DNA of 64,000 nt from Gammaproteobacteria bacterium (GCA_026707945.1 JAPOVV010000110.1:417535-481534), one strand, 5' to 3'. Counted from the stretch's first letter, positions 8,404 through 17,950 are shown. Translations and numbers: made by a program. The notes: generated from the letters alone by a model not told the origin.

Positions 8404-8908
8404 GTCCTCGTTTTTATTAGCTTAAACGCAGATCTTTAGATACAACGTCTAGACAAAGTGAGCGCTGCAACGGCGCTCTAGACCCCATTCACTAAATAAC
8501 GATTCTGAACTTAAAACACGAACGGTGTTTCTACACTACGACTATAGGTGCTGTCAGAATCGATTGGCTTAATATCCGTCATACATCGGCACGGAGTTCC
8601 CAACATATGTTCCATCTAATCGCATTCGAGGTCTTGTGTCGCCGCGCCTCTGATTGCGTTTGCCGCGGCATTGGCGTCTCTTCCTAATATCTTAATCGCC
8701 TCAGAGATCACTACTGGAGATGCAGAAAAAGGAGTTCGTGTCGAGCTTTTTGAGCTGAAATCAGATGCCGTCGATGCTCTGGTCCCCATGTCAGTGCTAT
8801 TGCCACCGCAATTTGGATATGAGGCAGAAGCGAAACTATGCGGAACTTCCAAGCACCTCTCTTTCGGAAGACTCCGAGTGATAACTAGCTAGCCGACGCG
8901 ACGTAAAT
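8404..8908. other. Intergenic region, about 500 bases, no convincing gene
   Basis: Separates the plus-strand VWA operon from the minus-strand thiolase operon (convergent). A perfect 6-bp inverted repeat (GAGCGC, 7-base loop, GCGCTC) lies at 8460-8478 but has no T-run. A plus-strand frame over 8620-8892 encodes a hydrophobic stretch (L-I-A-F-A-A-A-L-A-S-L-P) followed by a short polar region, yet it has only a poorly placed TTG start at 8671 and no ribosome binding site. It could be a decayed small exported protein. I see no RNA gene or repeat family. Confidence 0.5.
8460..8478. terminator. Inverted repeat downstream of the VWA operon, weak terminator candidate
   Basis: GAGCGC and GCGCTC separated by seven bases, 57 bases after the last VWA stop codon. 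The stem is GC-rich but no run of T follows on either strand, so intrinsic termination is uncertain. Confidence 0.25.
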
Positions 8909-9346
8909 CTATTCAGCAATCTGCCACTGAACCAATGTGTACGGAGGGTCGCCATCCAAATGATGTTCGAACACCGGCTCAACCGATGACCCGATCACTA
9001 CTTCCTGTTCGGGGTCTCCAACTAGATTGCCAACCATACGTGCATTGTTGTAGTTCGGAAATTCGACAAGTACGATCAGATAGGGTCCCTGCTCATTTAA
9101 AGCAGGATGTACCGGATGCCAAACACGTTCGTAGCTATAGATTCTGCCACGCGGCTCAATCTCTTTAAATAAGACGTTTTCGCTATGGCATTGGTGGCAC
9201 ACCCACTCTGGGCCCCATTGATAGTAACCACAATCCTCACAGACCTGAAGCATCAACACGTCACGTGCTGCTGCTTCCCAGTATGGCGCGTCTAATCCGT
9301 CTGGCGAGGCAACAGGAATAGGTAACCCTGGATTTAGATAACTCAA
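8909..9346 (-). CDS. DUF35 OB-fold/zinc-ribbon protein (acyl-CoA-binding partner of the thiolase-like protein)
   Basis: 145 residues with a rubredoxin-like zinc ribbon (Cys36-x2-Cys39 and Cys50-x2-Cys53 in C-E-D-C and C-H-Q-C) followed by an OB-fold (R-G-R-I-Y-S-Y-E-R-V-W). DUF35 proteins bind acyl-CoA and act together with a thiolase-fold protein or a MaoC-like hydratase, for example in steroid side-chain degradation in actinobacteria. The gene overlaps the upstream thiolase-like gene by four bases, the usual arrangement. The substrate here is unknown. Confidence 0.9.
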   Translation of the reverse strand: MSYLNPGLPIPVASPDGLDAPYWEAAARDVLMLQVCEDCGYYQWGPEWVCHQCHSENVLFKEIEPRGRIYSYERVWHPVHPALNEQGPYLIVLVEFPNYNNARMVGNLVGDPEQEVVIGSSVEPVFEHHLDGDPPYTLVQWQIAE

Positions 9347-10521
9347 AGCGTTGCCTCCGAACCGAAAATAGAAGAACTCACCGGTGTAACCATCGGACCC
9401 GACGCGACGAGAGAGACATCAACGTCGTTCACTTGATTGGTGGACTCGCCTCGAAGCTGACGAACCGCTTCAATGTTCAGTCCCAACCCGTGCATGTAGC
9501 ACTCAGCAAGATTTCCGCCACTTGTGTTGGTCGGGAGCTTGCCATTCGGTGCAATTAGATTTTCTTTCGTAAAGAACTCGTTGCAGCCATCTGGTTCGCA
9601 AAAACCATGCTCTACGATGCTCATCAGTACGCCACCAGTAAAGTTCTCATAAACCTGTGCAACCTGAACATCTCTTGGTCCAAGGTTCGCCATTGCGTAC
9701 AGTCTTGGCACCGTTGTCTTGAATGTTGAAGTCGCGTAATCCGGAGTGTTATGCGCAGATGCCCCAGCTCGGTAGTGTGAACCCGAAAGCGCGCTCAAGA
9801 TATACGTTGGTTTATGAGGGAAGTCCTTCGCACGTTCAGCCGGTACCAGCAACATGGCCGCTGCACCATCGTTTTCAAGACAGCAGTCAAACAAATGAAA
9901 CGGTTCGACAATCCATCTTGATTCATCATATTTGGCTTCGTCTAACGGACGACCGTGCATAACAGCTCGTGGATTGTTCTGCGCGTGGTGGTACGACGCT
10001 AGCGAGATCGCACGCAGTGCCTCTTGCTTGACGCCGTAGTCGTGCATAAAACGGTTAACCTTCATTGCAAACGATTGCGCTGGTGACATTAAGCCGTACG
10101 GTACGGTATAGGCACCCGCCCCCGTAGTCGTGTTGCTACGAGGTCCTTGGCCAAAGCGACCAAACTGCCCCTGTGCCAATGCTCGAAATACGATGACGCA
10201 CTCGGCCATTCCTGTCGCAATCGCCGCCGCGGCATTTGCAATAGCGCCGGAACCACCGCCACCGCCACCGCCCCACTGCATGTTGGCGAATCGCAGATCA
10301 TCACAGCCAAGAGCAGCCGCAAGGCGGGAAGGGTCGCTTCGATCGTTAGAAAATGACGCAAAGCCGTCGACTTTCTTCGGCGAAATGCCAGCGTCCTTAC
10401 AGGCAGCGATGATCGCTTTTAACGCAAGCTTGAATTCCGCGTCGGGTGATTGACCACGTTTGTAATACTGTGTCTCACCTAACCCAACAACCGCAACTTT
10501 ACCGCGGATCGTACGACTCAT
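9343..10521 (-). CDS. Thiolase-family (lipid-transfer/SCP-x type) protein without the canonical nucleophilic Cys
   Basis: The start at 10521 is chosen because GAGGA lies eight bases upstream; the frame extends a further 20 codons without support. 392 residues with the thiolase-superfamily fold: V-A-V-V-G-L-G-E-T near the N-terminus, E-N-D-G-A-A-A-M in the middle and N-T-S-G-G-N-L-A-E followed by M-H-G-L-G in the C-terminal half. The position that carries the acyl-accepting Cys in degradative thiolases is a run of seven glycines (residues 84-90, after M-Q-W). Members paired with DUF35 can be retro-aldolases (Ltp2 type). I infer a carbon-carbon cleaving or condensing role on an acyl-CoA. Confidence 0.85.
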   Translation of the reverse strand: MSRTIRGKVAVVGLGETQYYKRGQSPDAEFKLALKAIIAACKDAGISPKKVDGFASFSNDRSDPSRLAAALGCDDLRFANMQWGGGGGGGSGAIANAAAAIATGMAECVIVFRALAQGQFGRFGQGPRSNTTTGAGAYTVPYGLMSPAQSFAMKVNRFMHDYGVKQEALRAISLASYHHAQNNPRAVMHGRPLDEAKYDESRWIVEPFHLFDCCLENDGAAAMLLVPAERAKDFPHKPTYILSALSGSHYRAGASAHNTPDYATSTFKTTVPRLYAMANLGPRDVQVAQVYENFTGGVLMSIVEHGFCEPDGCNEFFTKENLIAPNGKLPTNTSGGNLAECYMHGLGLNIEAVRQLRGESTNQVNDVDVSLVASGPMVTPVSSSIFGSEATL

Positions 10522-10598
10522 GGGCATTTCCTCAGGGATTTTAGACCGCGCTAGCTCGAATATAAAATTCCGCCAACCCATGTACTTGGTACAAGACG
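10522..10598. promoter_or_regulatory. Divergent promoter region between thiolase-like and MaoC-like genes
   Basis: Only 77 bases separate the two divergent genes if the MaoC gene starts at 10599. The minus-strand ribosome binding site is GAGGA. No clear -35/-10 pair was identified by eye. Confidence 0.3.
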
Positions 10599-11435
10599 AT
10601 TTCTATTAACCCAGATGCCGTTGGCGAAACCGGCGGTCCCGTTTCGCGTCGCTGGAATTCTACTGACACCCTTTTATACGCCGTTGGAGTGGGTGCTGGA
10701 ACCGACGAACTGCAATTCACGACTGAAAATACGGCTGACGTACCACAAAGAGTACTGCCAACGTTTGCAGTCATCATAGGCGGTGGCGGGGCTCCAATGC
10801 AAAGGATTGGTGATTTCAATCGGGCACTCATGGTTCACGGCTTCATGGGAATCGAGTTATTCGATGAGATTCCACCAGACGGTGAAATAGAAAGCTCCGG
10901 AAGTATTTCAGGAATTTGGGACAAGGGAAGTGCTGCGGTCGTTGAAACGACCTCGACGAGCGTCAACAAGGCAACAGGTAAACCGCTCCTCAAAACTGTC
11001 TCGCAACTCTTCTTGCGTGGCGAAGGGGGCTGGGGCGGCGATCGTGGTCCTAGTCTAAACGTGGATTACCCGGATTCCGAGCCAACTCATTCCGTTACGT
11101 ATAAGACCCGAGAGGATCAGGCGTTGACTTACCGTCTCTCCGGAGATCGAAATCCGCTACACTCGGACCCTAAATTTGCAGCCATGGGTGGCTTTGACAA
11201 ACCAATCCTGCATGGGTTATGTACCTACGGATTCACCGGTCGCGCATTGCTACGAGCGCTTTGTGACGGGGATCCTTCACGCTTCCGTGCCATGTCAGGT
11301 CGATTCTCTCGACCTGTAATTCCTGGCGATGAATTAACCGTCTCAATGTGGAAGGACGGCGGCGACGTGGTGTTTCGAACTACAAACCAAAACGGTGACG
11401 TTGTTTTAGATCAAGGGATTTGTACAGTTAATTAG
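10599..11435 (+). CDS. MaoC-type (R)-2-enoyl-CoA hydratase, apparent ATT start codon
   Basis: The C-terminal hot-dog domain has the hydratase-2 motif Y-R-L-S-G-D-R-N-P-L-H-S-D-P, with catalytic Asp183 and His188 in this numbering, so it should hydrate trans-2-enoyl-CoA. The first ATG/GTG/TTG-type codon in frame is GTG at 10689, but it would remove a well-conserved family N-terminus: the frame upstream reads S-I-N-P-D-A-V-G-E-T-G-G-P-V and is open back to a TAA at 10563. The family usually begins with Met just before this segment, where the codon is ATT at 10599. That gives 278 residues, a normal length. Either ATT is used or the start codon has been mutated or mis-sequenced. Divergent from the thiolase/DUF35 pair, likely the same pathway. 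Confidence 0.8.
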   Translation: MSINPDAVGETGGPVSRRWNSTDTLLYAVGVGAGTDELQFTTENTADVPQRVLPTFAVIIGGGGAPMQRIGDFNRALMVHGFMGIELFDEIPPDGEIESSGSISGIWDKGSAAVVETTSTSVNKATGKPLLKTVSQLFLRGEGGWGGDRGPSLNVDYPDSEPTHSVTYKTREDQALTYRLSGDRNPLHSDPKFAAMGGFDKPILHGLCTYGFTGRALLRALCDGDPSRFRAMSGRFSRPVIPGDELTVSMWKDGGDVVFRTTNQNGDVVLDQGICTVN

Positions 11436-11789
11436 CCCGTCGATTGCGGCTAAATAGCTCGAATTTCTAAAGCAAAAACCGACCCGCCGAGACTAATTAG
11501 CAATTCGTCGGTAGCCTCGCCCATCAGCTATGAAAGTAACGAAGTCACGCTTGTAAGCGCCCATCCGATGTGACCGTTCATCGTTTGCAAACATATGCGC
11601 TAGTTTCTTAATACGATTAGCTCACTCTCCGTACATAGCAAATCACTAGGCGGTTTTCGCATCGAACGCTTCGCCTAAAGTGCGGTCAAAGTATGTTGCG
11701 AAACGACCCTAACGTTCGATCATTTCGACGGTAGAAGTTGGCGGGTATGAAAGTAAGCAAGGGTGGTTCTATCTAGGAGCTGAAGAATA
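11436..11789. other. Intergenic region, about 350 bases, no gene seen
   Basis: Between the MaoC gene and the protease pair, both on the plus strand. A weak inverted repeat (ACCGAC with GTCGGT, about 22 bases apart) lies about 40 bases after the MaoC stop. AGGAG at 11775-11779 is the ribosome binding site of the next gene. No promoter could be assigned with confidence. Confidence 0.4.
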
Positions 11790-12449
11790 TTGAATTCAAG
11801 GGCAAGCCGTTACGCAACTTATGCTGGTGTCGCAATTCTGGCGCTTATCGCTATCGTGTATGTGCATTTCAATTACCAATCACCGATCGACGAAGATGCG
11901 GTAGCGCAAGTCGACCACTCTCATACAAACGAAGCGTTACGTCCGGTTACGAAGGAAGCAAATCAAACTAGCTTCCCACCTCGCAAACTGCAGATTGCGT
12001 GGACTGAGATTCGATCTCCAGAAAACCTTCCCAAATCTAAATGGTCTCGAATACCCGACCACGCCGTATTCGTTAGCCTCAATGGTCGTTTTGATCAGTG
12101 GTTGCTACACACACCCGTTGAGATCCACATTCCCCATATCAACAAAACGTACAACGCCGTTGTAGACCAAATTACGCCAAATGGTTTGCTGTCGACAACG
12201 ATTCGAGCCTCAGCTGACGCAGAAGAGCAAGATCTAAAACGACTTGTTCTCACGTTTGGGAAAAATCAGACATTGGCTTACGTCTCGACCAGTCACGGAA
12301 GCTGGGAATTGACGGGTGATGGTCAGATCGGTTGGTTGGTTTCGAGCGCAGATCTGAAGCGTTCACAAGACTATTCAGAGTCCGACGTGCTTAACGAACA
12401 CTACGACCGGTACGCAGGCGCCGAATACGTACCGAGGCGCTCCGAATAA
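11790..12449 (+). CDS. Membrane-anchored protein resembling a metalloprotease prodomain
   Basis: TTG start supported by AGGAG about ten bases upstream. 219 residues: an N-terminal membrane helix (about 9-28), a disordered stretch, then a beta-rich domain with S-L-N-G-R-F-D-Q-W-L-L and, near residue 170, G-S-W-E-L-T-G-D-G-Q-I-G-W-L-V. That alternation (a strand motif followed by G-x-W-x-L-x-G-x-G-x-x-G) resembles the N-terminal propeptides of secreted reprolysin-like metalloproteases. The metalloprotease gene starts three bases after this stop and lacks such a propeptide, so I infer a split prodomain, inhibitor or chaperone supplied in trans. I do not know a named family for it. Confidence 0.65.
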   Translation: MNSRASRYATYAGVAILALIAIVYVHFNYQSPIDEDAVAQVDHSHTNEALRPVTKEANQTSFPPRKLQIAWTEIRSPENLPKSKWSRIPDHAVFVSLNGRFDQWLLHTPVEIHIPHINKTYNAVVDQITPNGLLSTTIRASADAEEQDLKRLVLTFGKNQTLAYVSTSHGSWELTGDGQIGWLVSSADLKRSQDYSESDVLNEHYDRYAGAEYVPRRSE

Positions 12450-12451
12450 AT

Positions 12452-15400
12452 ATGGGCTCCTGGTCTATAGCAACCTTAAATAAGTATGGCGCTAGTTCAC
12501 GTGTTTTGTCTTCCAAAGCAAAACGACGACGATCTGCTCATGAGAAGCTAACACCTCTAACCGATCGAGTTGATTTCGTCGTACGGATAAGAATTGGTGT
12601 TGCGCTACTTGTTGCTTTCTTAGCCGTACCGGCATTCTCACAGTTTGAGCGTGCACAAATCAATATTGCTTGCCCATGCTCACTCACAAGCACAGACGGT
12701 TCTTCAGCCAACGTCAGTTTTGGTCTCGTCAATAACACTGATGCCATTGTTGAGGAGCTCTATGTAACTTTGGGCATCGCAGGCGAAACGCTTACCAGTA
12801 CGAATCAAGTCGTTGACTATGCCGCGTTTGTCGATACCGTTCCGTTAAAAGTGAACATACAAGCCAACTCGACGAGCGACGCACAGACATACGATCTCGA
12901 CTTGGGTGCAATCCCTGAAGGTTCCTATTTCTTCGAGTTATTACTCCACGACCACGAGGTCGTCGGTGGTAATCCACGATTGGACTCTGTCTGGTTCAAA
13001 GGCGAATGGTCGGCTCCGATAGGCGCTTTGCAGCTAACAGATGCGAACTATCTCCTCGATTCGGATGGTGACGGCGTCGATGACATTAACGAAGAAATCG
13101 AGGGAACTGACGCCACCGATCCAAGCAGCTATCCCCCGCCACCTGTCATCGACATTCTGTTCTTACATGAAGAACTCTCGTTTGAACACTACAACACAAA
13201 CCCAGAGACGTTTATTCCACATATTCTCGCAGCGACGAACGATATATACGAGCGGAGTGACAGTCCCGTTTATTTCAGAGCCGTTGGTATTCTGGATGAG
13301 TCCGATGTCCCTGAGATAGATGAAGGTGAGTCCCTTGAGGAAGATCGTTATTTAGAGCTAATAGAAGAATACGATGCAGACATCGTTTTGGTATACCGTA
13401 CTCGCGACACAGGGCTATGTGGATTCGCCGTCACGATTGGTGGGCACGGTGATAAAGGGTTCCTACACCCTAACGAACGATTTCCCTACACGGAACTATT
13501 TCTCGATCCCTCAAGTTGTGCTATCGACGTAACAGCTCACGAAATTGGTCACTTGATGGGATTAGGTCATTCCTACGAACAGCTTTCGTCCGGTGCTTAC
13601 CTGTGGTCACGCGGCCATGCAGTCCATGGTGAATTTGGTACCGTCATGGCATATGCAGAGATTTTCTTCCGAGCGGTCGGGATCGATGTATTTTCCAACC
13701 CTCAACTCGACTGCCAAGGAAAACCGTGTGGTGTTCCTCATACTGAACCTAATGCTGCGGGGAGTGCGGACTCCGCACTTACCTTAAATGTTCTCAAATA
13801 CCAATTTGCCCGTACATCTATGCCAGATCCCAATTTCGATTTCGATGGTGATGGCGTCGGCGCGGTAGAGGACGACTTTCCTATCGATCCTTCCGAGTGG
13901 TCGGATAGCGATGGCGATCAATTCGGGGACAATCGCGACGCATTTCCGTCTGATCCAACAGAATGGGCGGACACGGACGGTGACGGGATCGGCGACAACT
14001 CCGACCCCGACATCGACGACGATGGGATTTTCAACTTGTCGGATCCCAACCCATTCGATCCTACTTTGACTCAACCGAAACTCATCAGGATATCTAGCGA
14101 AGAGAAAGGTGACGAATTTGGTTACTACTCGATTCGCATTAACGACCTAAACAATGATGGGCTTGCCGACCTAGCAATCGCGGCACCGAATGCAAAGAAC
14201 GCTACTGGCGAAAAAGCCGGAAAGGTATACCTTTTCTCTCTTGATGAGTTCATTAAACCGAGCGAAGTAGACGGTATCGCGACAGGAACTAATCATCTGT
14301 CCGATCTCTTGAGTGACTCGGGAACCTGGGTATTCCATGGATTCGAGCAAGGAGCTCGGACTGGACGCCAGTTGGTCTTTGCACCGAATATATCTGCAAG
14401 TCCTGAACTCATGATCCTGAGCGAAGATGACATTTACATCGTCACATTGGATCTAGAACGGTTACGTTCGTTTGACGAGCAAGACGGTGATAGCGATCGG
14501 CAAGTCGATCTGACTCATTGCGATACAGACTCCGCATGTATACGCCTTTCCGCGCATGAAGACTTCGAAATAGGAAGTATCGCTTCGGTAAGTGATTTCG
14601 ACAGGGACGGCATGTTTGAACTCGCTATTGTTGGGCAAGAAGCCGATGCTGACCGTGAATTTCTGTTGTTTCTGCTGAATCGAGAGGGAATAAACCAGTC
14701 GTCATTGACCAGTAACGAAACTAACTTAACGATTGGTAGCGTATTTGAGTCTGACCAGAACAGCACTATCGTTAAGGTCATCGGATCGAGTGTATACGGC
14801 GAGCTAAGAAATCATGGTGATGTCACCAATACAGGATTAACCGATCTTCTGCTCGGCGTAGTTGAGCGCTTCCGGTCCGCCGGGAAGGTATACATTCTCA
14901 ACGCAGAGCAACTACAAAATGTCGAGGACTTTGATAGCGATGGAGACCGCATCGTCTCCATTGATGAATTGATTGCGCAAAACAAAACGTTTCGCATCAG
15001 TAATCCTGACGACTCCTTATTTGGACTTAGCGTTAACTCACTTTCTGACTTAAATGGCGATGATCGAAATGATCTCATGGTCTGGGGGAGTCGTGGAAAC
15101 CATTTCGTTTTCACAAATGCTGGAATACGTCTATTTGATTTAAACGACCTATCACCGGATGGGTTCATTGAACTCCCTGATGATGCCGAGAACCAATTCG
15201 GCGCTTGGCGTCTTAACGTGTTTAGCTTCGATAGTGGACCCGTCAGTTCTACCGTGCTACGTCCAGAGAGTGAAAGCGGTACAAATTTACTCGTAGCACC
15301 TCGTTTCGGTTCACTGTTTACTGCTGAGATTAACAATCTAGATTACCTCGACGACCCAACTGGTGCAGATTTAAACGGTATCGTCAACATACCAGTTCGA

Positions 15401-17950
15401 ATTCGCTATCCGGGAATCTATCAATTGCGGGTACCGTATGGACCCAAAGGTCGCTCACCGTTGACTGGCGCCGTATCGCTCGGCGACCTCGATGGTGACT
15501 CTAAAACGGACTTCGCTTTCACCATGCACTCCGCAGATCTACGCGGCCGATATAGCAGCATGTTCGTCGTGTTCTCGACGGAATTGGACTACCTAGATCA
15601 AGCCGACGGACGGGCGGATCACATCGTCATGCTTCATAACAATGGATCTGACCTGGATGCTGACGGGATTCCAAATATTCACGATAGCGACGATGATGGC
15701 GATGGACTGCCTGACTTCTTCGACGCTTATCCTCATTTGAGTCAATTTCAATACGATGCCGACTTCGATTGGCACGCGAACGCAATCGACGTCTACCCGT
15801 TAGACGCACGCGAACACTCGGACTTAGATTTCGATGGCATCGGCGATATAGACGACCCAGATATCGACGGAGATGGGATTCTCAATGACGACGATCAGTT
15901 TCCTCGAGATTTTGATAACGACGGAATCCCAAATGAGGAGGATTTGGATGACGATAACGATTCAGTAGTTGATGAAGACGACGCGTTTCCTCTCGACCCT
16001 AATGAAAGTCTAGACTCAGATGGTGATGGCGTAGGCGACAACGGCGATGCCTTCGCGCTCGATCCCAACGAATGGTTGGATACGGACCAGGACGGGATCG
16101 GGAATAACGCAGATTCGGATGACGATAACGACGGTTATTTAGACGACGATGACACCTTTCCATTGGACCCCGAAGAGTGGCTTGATTCCGATGGTGATGG
16201 CTATGGCGATAACTCCGATCAGTTTCCCCTCGACCCGTTTGAATGGGAAGATCTTGATGGTGATGGCTACGGTGACAACCACGGCCCAGCCAAATTCGCC
16301 TCGTATCGCCTGCAATCAGATTGGCAAGCGGCCAGCTCAGAATCGGTCGAGAGTTTCAACACCGAGGCGTTTCGTCTCGGCGATTTCGATCGAGATGGCA
16401 GCGTCGATATTGAGATCTCCAACTCACTTCTACACCTATCTAGCAATCCTCTTTTGCTCGTATCTGGTGTCGACCTCGACGTACTTGACTTACTCGACGG
16501 AGCCGCAGACAGAACGATCGACCTTAACGAAATCCACCGTGGTCCATCGAGCTGGCGACTTGTCGACAGTCAAAGCGAAGCAGACACTGCTCGTTACAGC
16601 GGCGCAACTGTAGGTGATCTAAATCGAGACGGTACCCAAGACATGGTCATTGTTGACCCCTGGTCTTATGACCTGTCTGGTTCGTTAACGCTGGTATATG
16701 GTGGCAATTGGACTGAGATTGACGAAGCTGATGGAGCACTCGACGGTCAGATTGATCTACACACTTGTGTTCAGAGCGAGTTTTGCACCCGCTTAAGAAG
16801 CTCCGCGACGCGACACGGATTAGGCTTAAACGCAACTCTGATCGCAAATTTCTCTTCTACGAGCGACATCGCATTGACGGTCGGAACGTTAACAGCTCGG
16901 TCTCGTCGTCCCGGACGATCGGGGGTTGGTGCGTCCTATCTCCTACCTTACGAAGCGATATCTTCGCTAAGCTCCGGCGATGACGAGACAGTTCTTCTCG
17001 ATGCAGTGACAGACGACGCACGATCTTGGTCGTTTTATCCAGAATTCGATACCTTCATTCCTAATATCGGCGCAACGTTAGTTGGCCGCATCCCTGATCT
17101 AGACAGCGACGGTACTGACGAATTCCTAGTCAACAATAGCTTAACCACGCCACCACGCATCTACGTACTCGCATCGAGTGATTTGGCGGCGATGGATAGC
17201 GCGGACTCCGAATCGGATCAGAATGTCAGTCTGCGGCACGCATATGGAGAACCAAATTCCTACCGGATCGACGGTTACTTACTCAATCCCGCTAGTACAC
17301 TAACTTCAACACTCCTCGAATCAACAGATGCTAGTAATAGGTCGTTCTTGCTTCCGTTAATTGAAAGCGGCAATCTCCGCCGCACACACCTCGTTGATTT
17401 GAGAAATCTCGAAGAACACGATAGTGCGGAAGGTCCTGTAGATGGGGTAATCCAATCATTCGAAAGGGGTGAAAACGGAGTGTGGGCGTTTCCAGGCATG
17501 AACAGCCTAGCTGTATGCAAGCCCGAATCTAGAAGCGGTCGCATTCAAAGCCTTGCTTCTTCCCGTGACTCGTCTGTCGTTACTCCATCGGCTGATGGAT
17601 TTGAACTCTATGTATTCGATACGCGAGATCATGCCACCCTAGATTCTCTCGATGGTCGAACCGATGGCAACATACACCTCACGCACGTCAGTGAGCAAGG
17701 GAGTGAAGCTGTTTGGCGCGTATCTTTCGGTGAACTAACAAGGCAAAGCGAAGGTGCGATATTTACGTGTCTTGGGGACTTAGACGGCGACCATCACGAA
17801 GATATCTTGGTCACCCTATCCGATAGAAATGGCGCAGAACGACGCACTCGAGTTATTTTGCTAGTGTACGCAGACCTGGCTTTGCTGGATGAACTTGATG
17901 GAGAGCTAGACATGCAAGTCGATATTTCCGAGATATGGCCAAATGATTGA
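12452..17950 (+). CDS. Giant secreted metzincin metalloprotease with thrombospondin type 3 and FG-GAP-like repeats
   Basis: 1832 residues. A hydrophobic signal segment occurs late (about 44-63, ending V-P-A-F-S-Q), so the true start may be a downstream TTG near 12504. The zinc site is H-E-I-G-H-L-M-G-L-G-H starting at His363, the metzincin consensus. Calcium-binding Asp-rich repeats of the thrombospondin type 3 kind (D-S-D-G-D-G-V) lie at about 203-225, 462-525 and 1066-1275. Between and after them are FG-GAP/integrin-like beta-propeller segments such as D-L-N-N-D-G-L-A-D-L-A-I. A further motif, roughly L-D-x-x-D-G-x-x-D-x-x-I-x-L, recurs about nine times. Likely an extracellular or surface protease needing calcium; no secretion-system tag seen. 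Confidence 0.85.
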   Translation: MGSWSIATLNKYGASSRVLSSKAKRRRSAHEKLTPLTDRVDFVVRIRIGVALLVAFLAVPAFSQFERAQINIACPCSLTSTDGSSANVSFGLVNNTDAIVEELYVTLGIAGETLTSTNQVVDYAAFVDTVPLKVNIQANSTSDAQTYDLDLGAIPEGSYFFELLLHDHEVVGGNPRLDSVWFKGEWSAPIGALQLTDANYLLDSDGDGVDDINEEIEGTDATDPSSYPPPPVIDILFLHEELSFEHYNTNPETFIPHILAATNDIYERSDSPVYFRAVGILDESDVPEIDEGESLEEDRYLELIEEYDADIVLVYRTRDTGLCGFAVTIGGHGDKGFLHPNERFPYTELFLDPSSCAIDVTAHEIGHLMGLGHSYEQLSSGAYLWSRGHAVHGEFGTVMAYAEIFFRAVGIDVFSNPQLDCQGKPCGVPHTEPNAAGSADSALTLNVLKYQFARTSMPDPNFDFDGDGVGAVEDDFPIDPSEWSDSDGDQFGDNRDAFPSDPTEWADTDGDGIGDNSDPDIDDDGIFNLSDPNPFDPTLTQPKLIRISSEEKGDEFGYYSIRINDLNNDGLADLAIAAPNAKNATGEKAGKVYLFSLDEFIKPSEVDGIATGTNHLSDLLSDSGTWVFHGFEQGARTGRQLVFAPNISASPELMILSEDDIYIVTLDLERLRSFDEQDGDSDRQVDLTHCDTDSACIRLSAHEDFEIGSIASVSDFDRDGMFELAIVGQEADADREFLLFLLNREGINQSSLTSNETNLTIGSVFESDQNSTIVKVIGSSVYGELRNHGDVTNTGLTDLLLGVVERFRSAGKVYILNAEQLQNVEDFDSDGDRIVSIDELIAQNKTFRISNPDDSLFGLSVNSLSDLNGDDRNDLMVWGSRGNHFVFTNAGIRLFDLNDLSPDGFIELPDDAENQFGAWRLNVFSFDSGPVSSTVLRPESESGTNLLVAPRFGSLFTAEINNLDYLDDPTGADLNGIVNIPVRIRYPGIYQLRVPYGPKGRSPLTGAVSLGDLDGDSKTDFAFTMHSADLRGRYSSMFVVFSTELDYLDQADGRADHIVMLHNNGSDLDADGIPNIHDSDDDGDGLPDFFDAYPHLSQFQYDADFDWHANAIDVYPLDAREHSDLDFDGIGDIDDPDIDGDGILNDDDQFPRDFDNDGIPNEEDLDDDNDSVVDEDDAFPLDPNESLDSDGDGVGDNGDAFALDPNEWLDTDQDGIGNNADSDDDNDGYLDDDDTFPLDPEEWLDSDGDGYGDNSDQFPLDPFEWEDLDGDGYGDNHGPAKFASYRLQSDWQAASSESVESFNTEAFRLGDFDRDGSVDIEISNSLLHLSSNPLLLVSGVDLDVLDLLDGAADRTIDLNEIHRGPSSWRLVDSQSEADTARYSGATVGDLNRDGTQDMVIVDPWSYDLSGSLTLVYGGNWTEIDEADGALDGQIDLHTCVQSEFCTRLRSSATRHGLGLNATLIANFSSTSDIALTVGTLTARSRRPGRSGVGASYLLPYEAISSLSSGDDETVLLDAVTDDARSWSFYPEFDTFIPNIGATLVGRIPDLDSDGTDEFLVNNSLTTPPRIYVLASSDLAAMDSADSESDQNVSLRHAYGEPNSYRIDGYLLNPASTLTSTLLESTDASNRSFLLPLIESGNLRRTHLVDLRNLEEHDSAEGPVDGVIQSFERGENGVWAFPGMNSLAVCKPESRSGRIQSLASSRDSSVVTPSADGFELYVFDTRDHATLDSLDGRTDGNIHLTHVSEQGSEAVWRVSFGELTRQSEGAIFTCLGDLDGDHHEDILVTLSDRNGAERRTRVILLVYADLALLDELDGELDMQVDISEIWPND

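Noticed and set aside
13830..16280. DNA-level tandem repeats in the metzincin gene
   Set aside because: The repetition is at the protein level (thrombospondin type 3 Asp-rich repeats); codons vary, so there is no nucleotide satellite.
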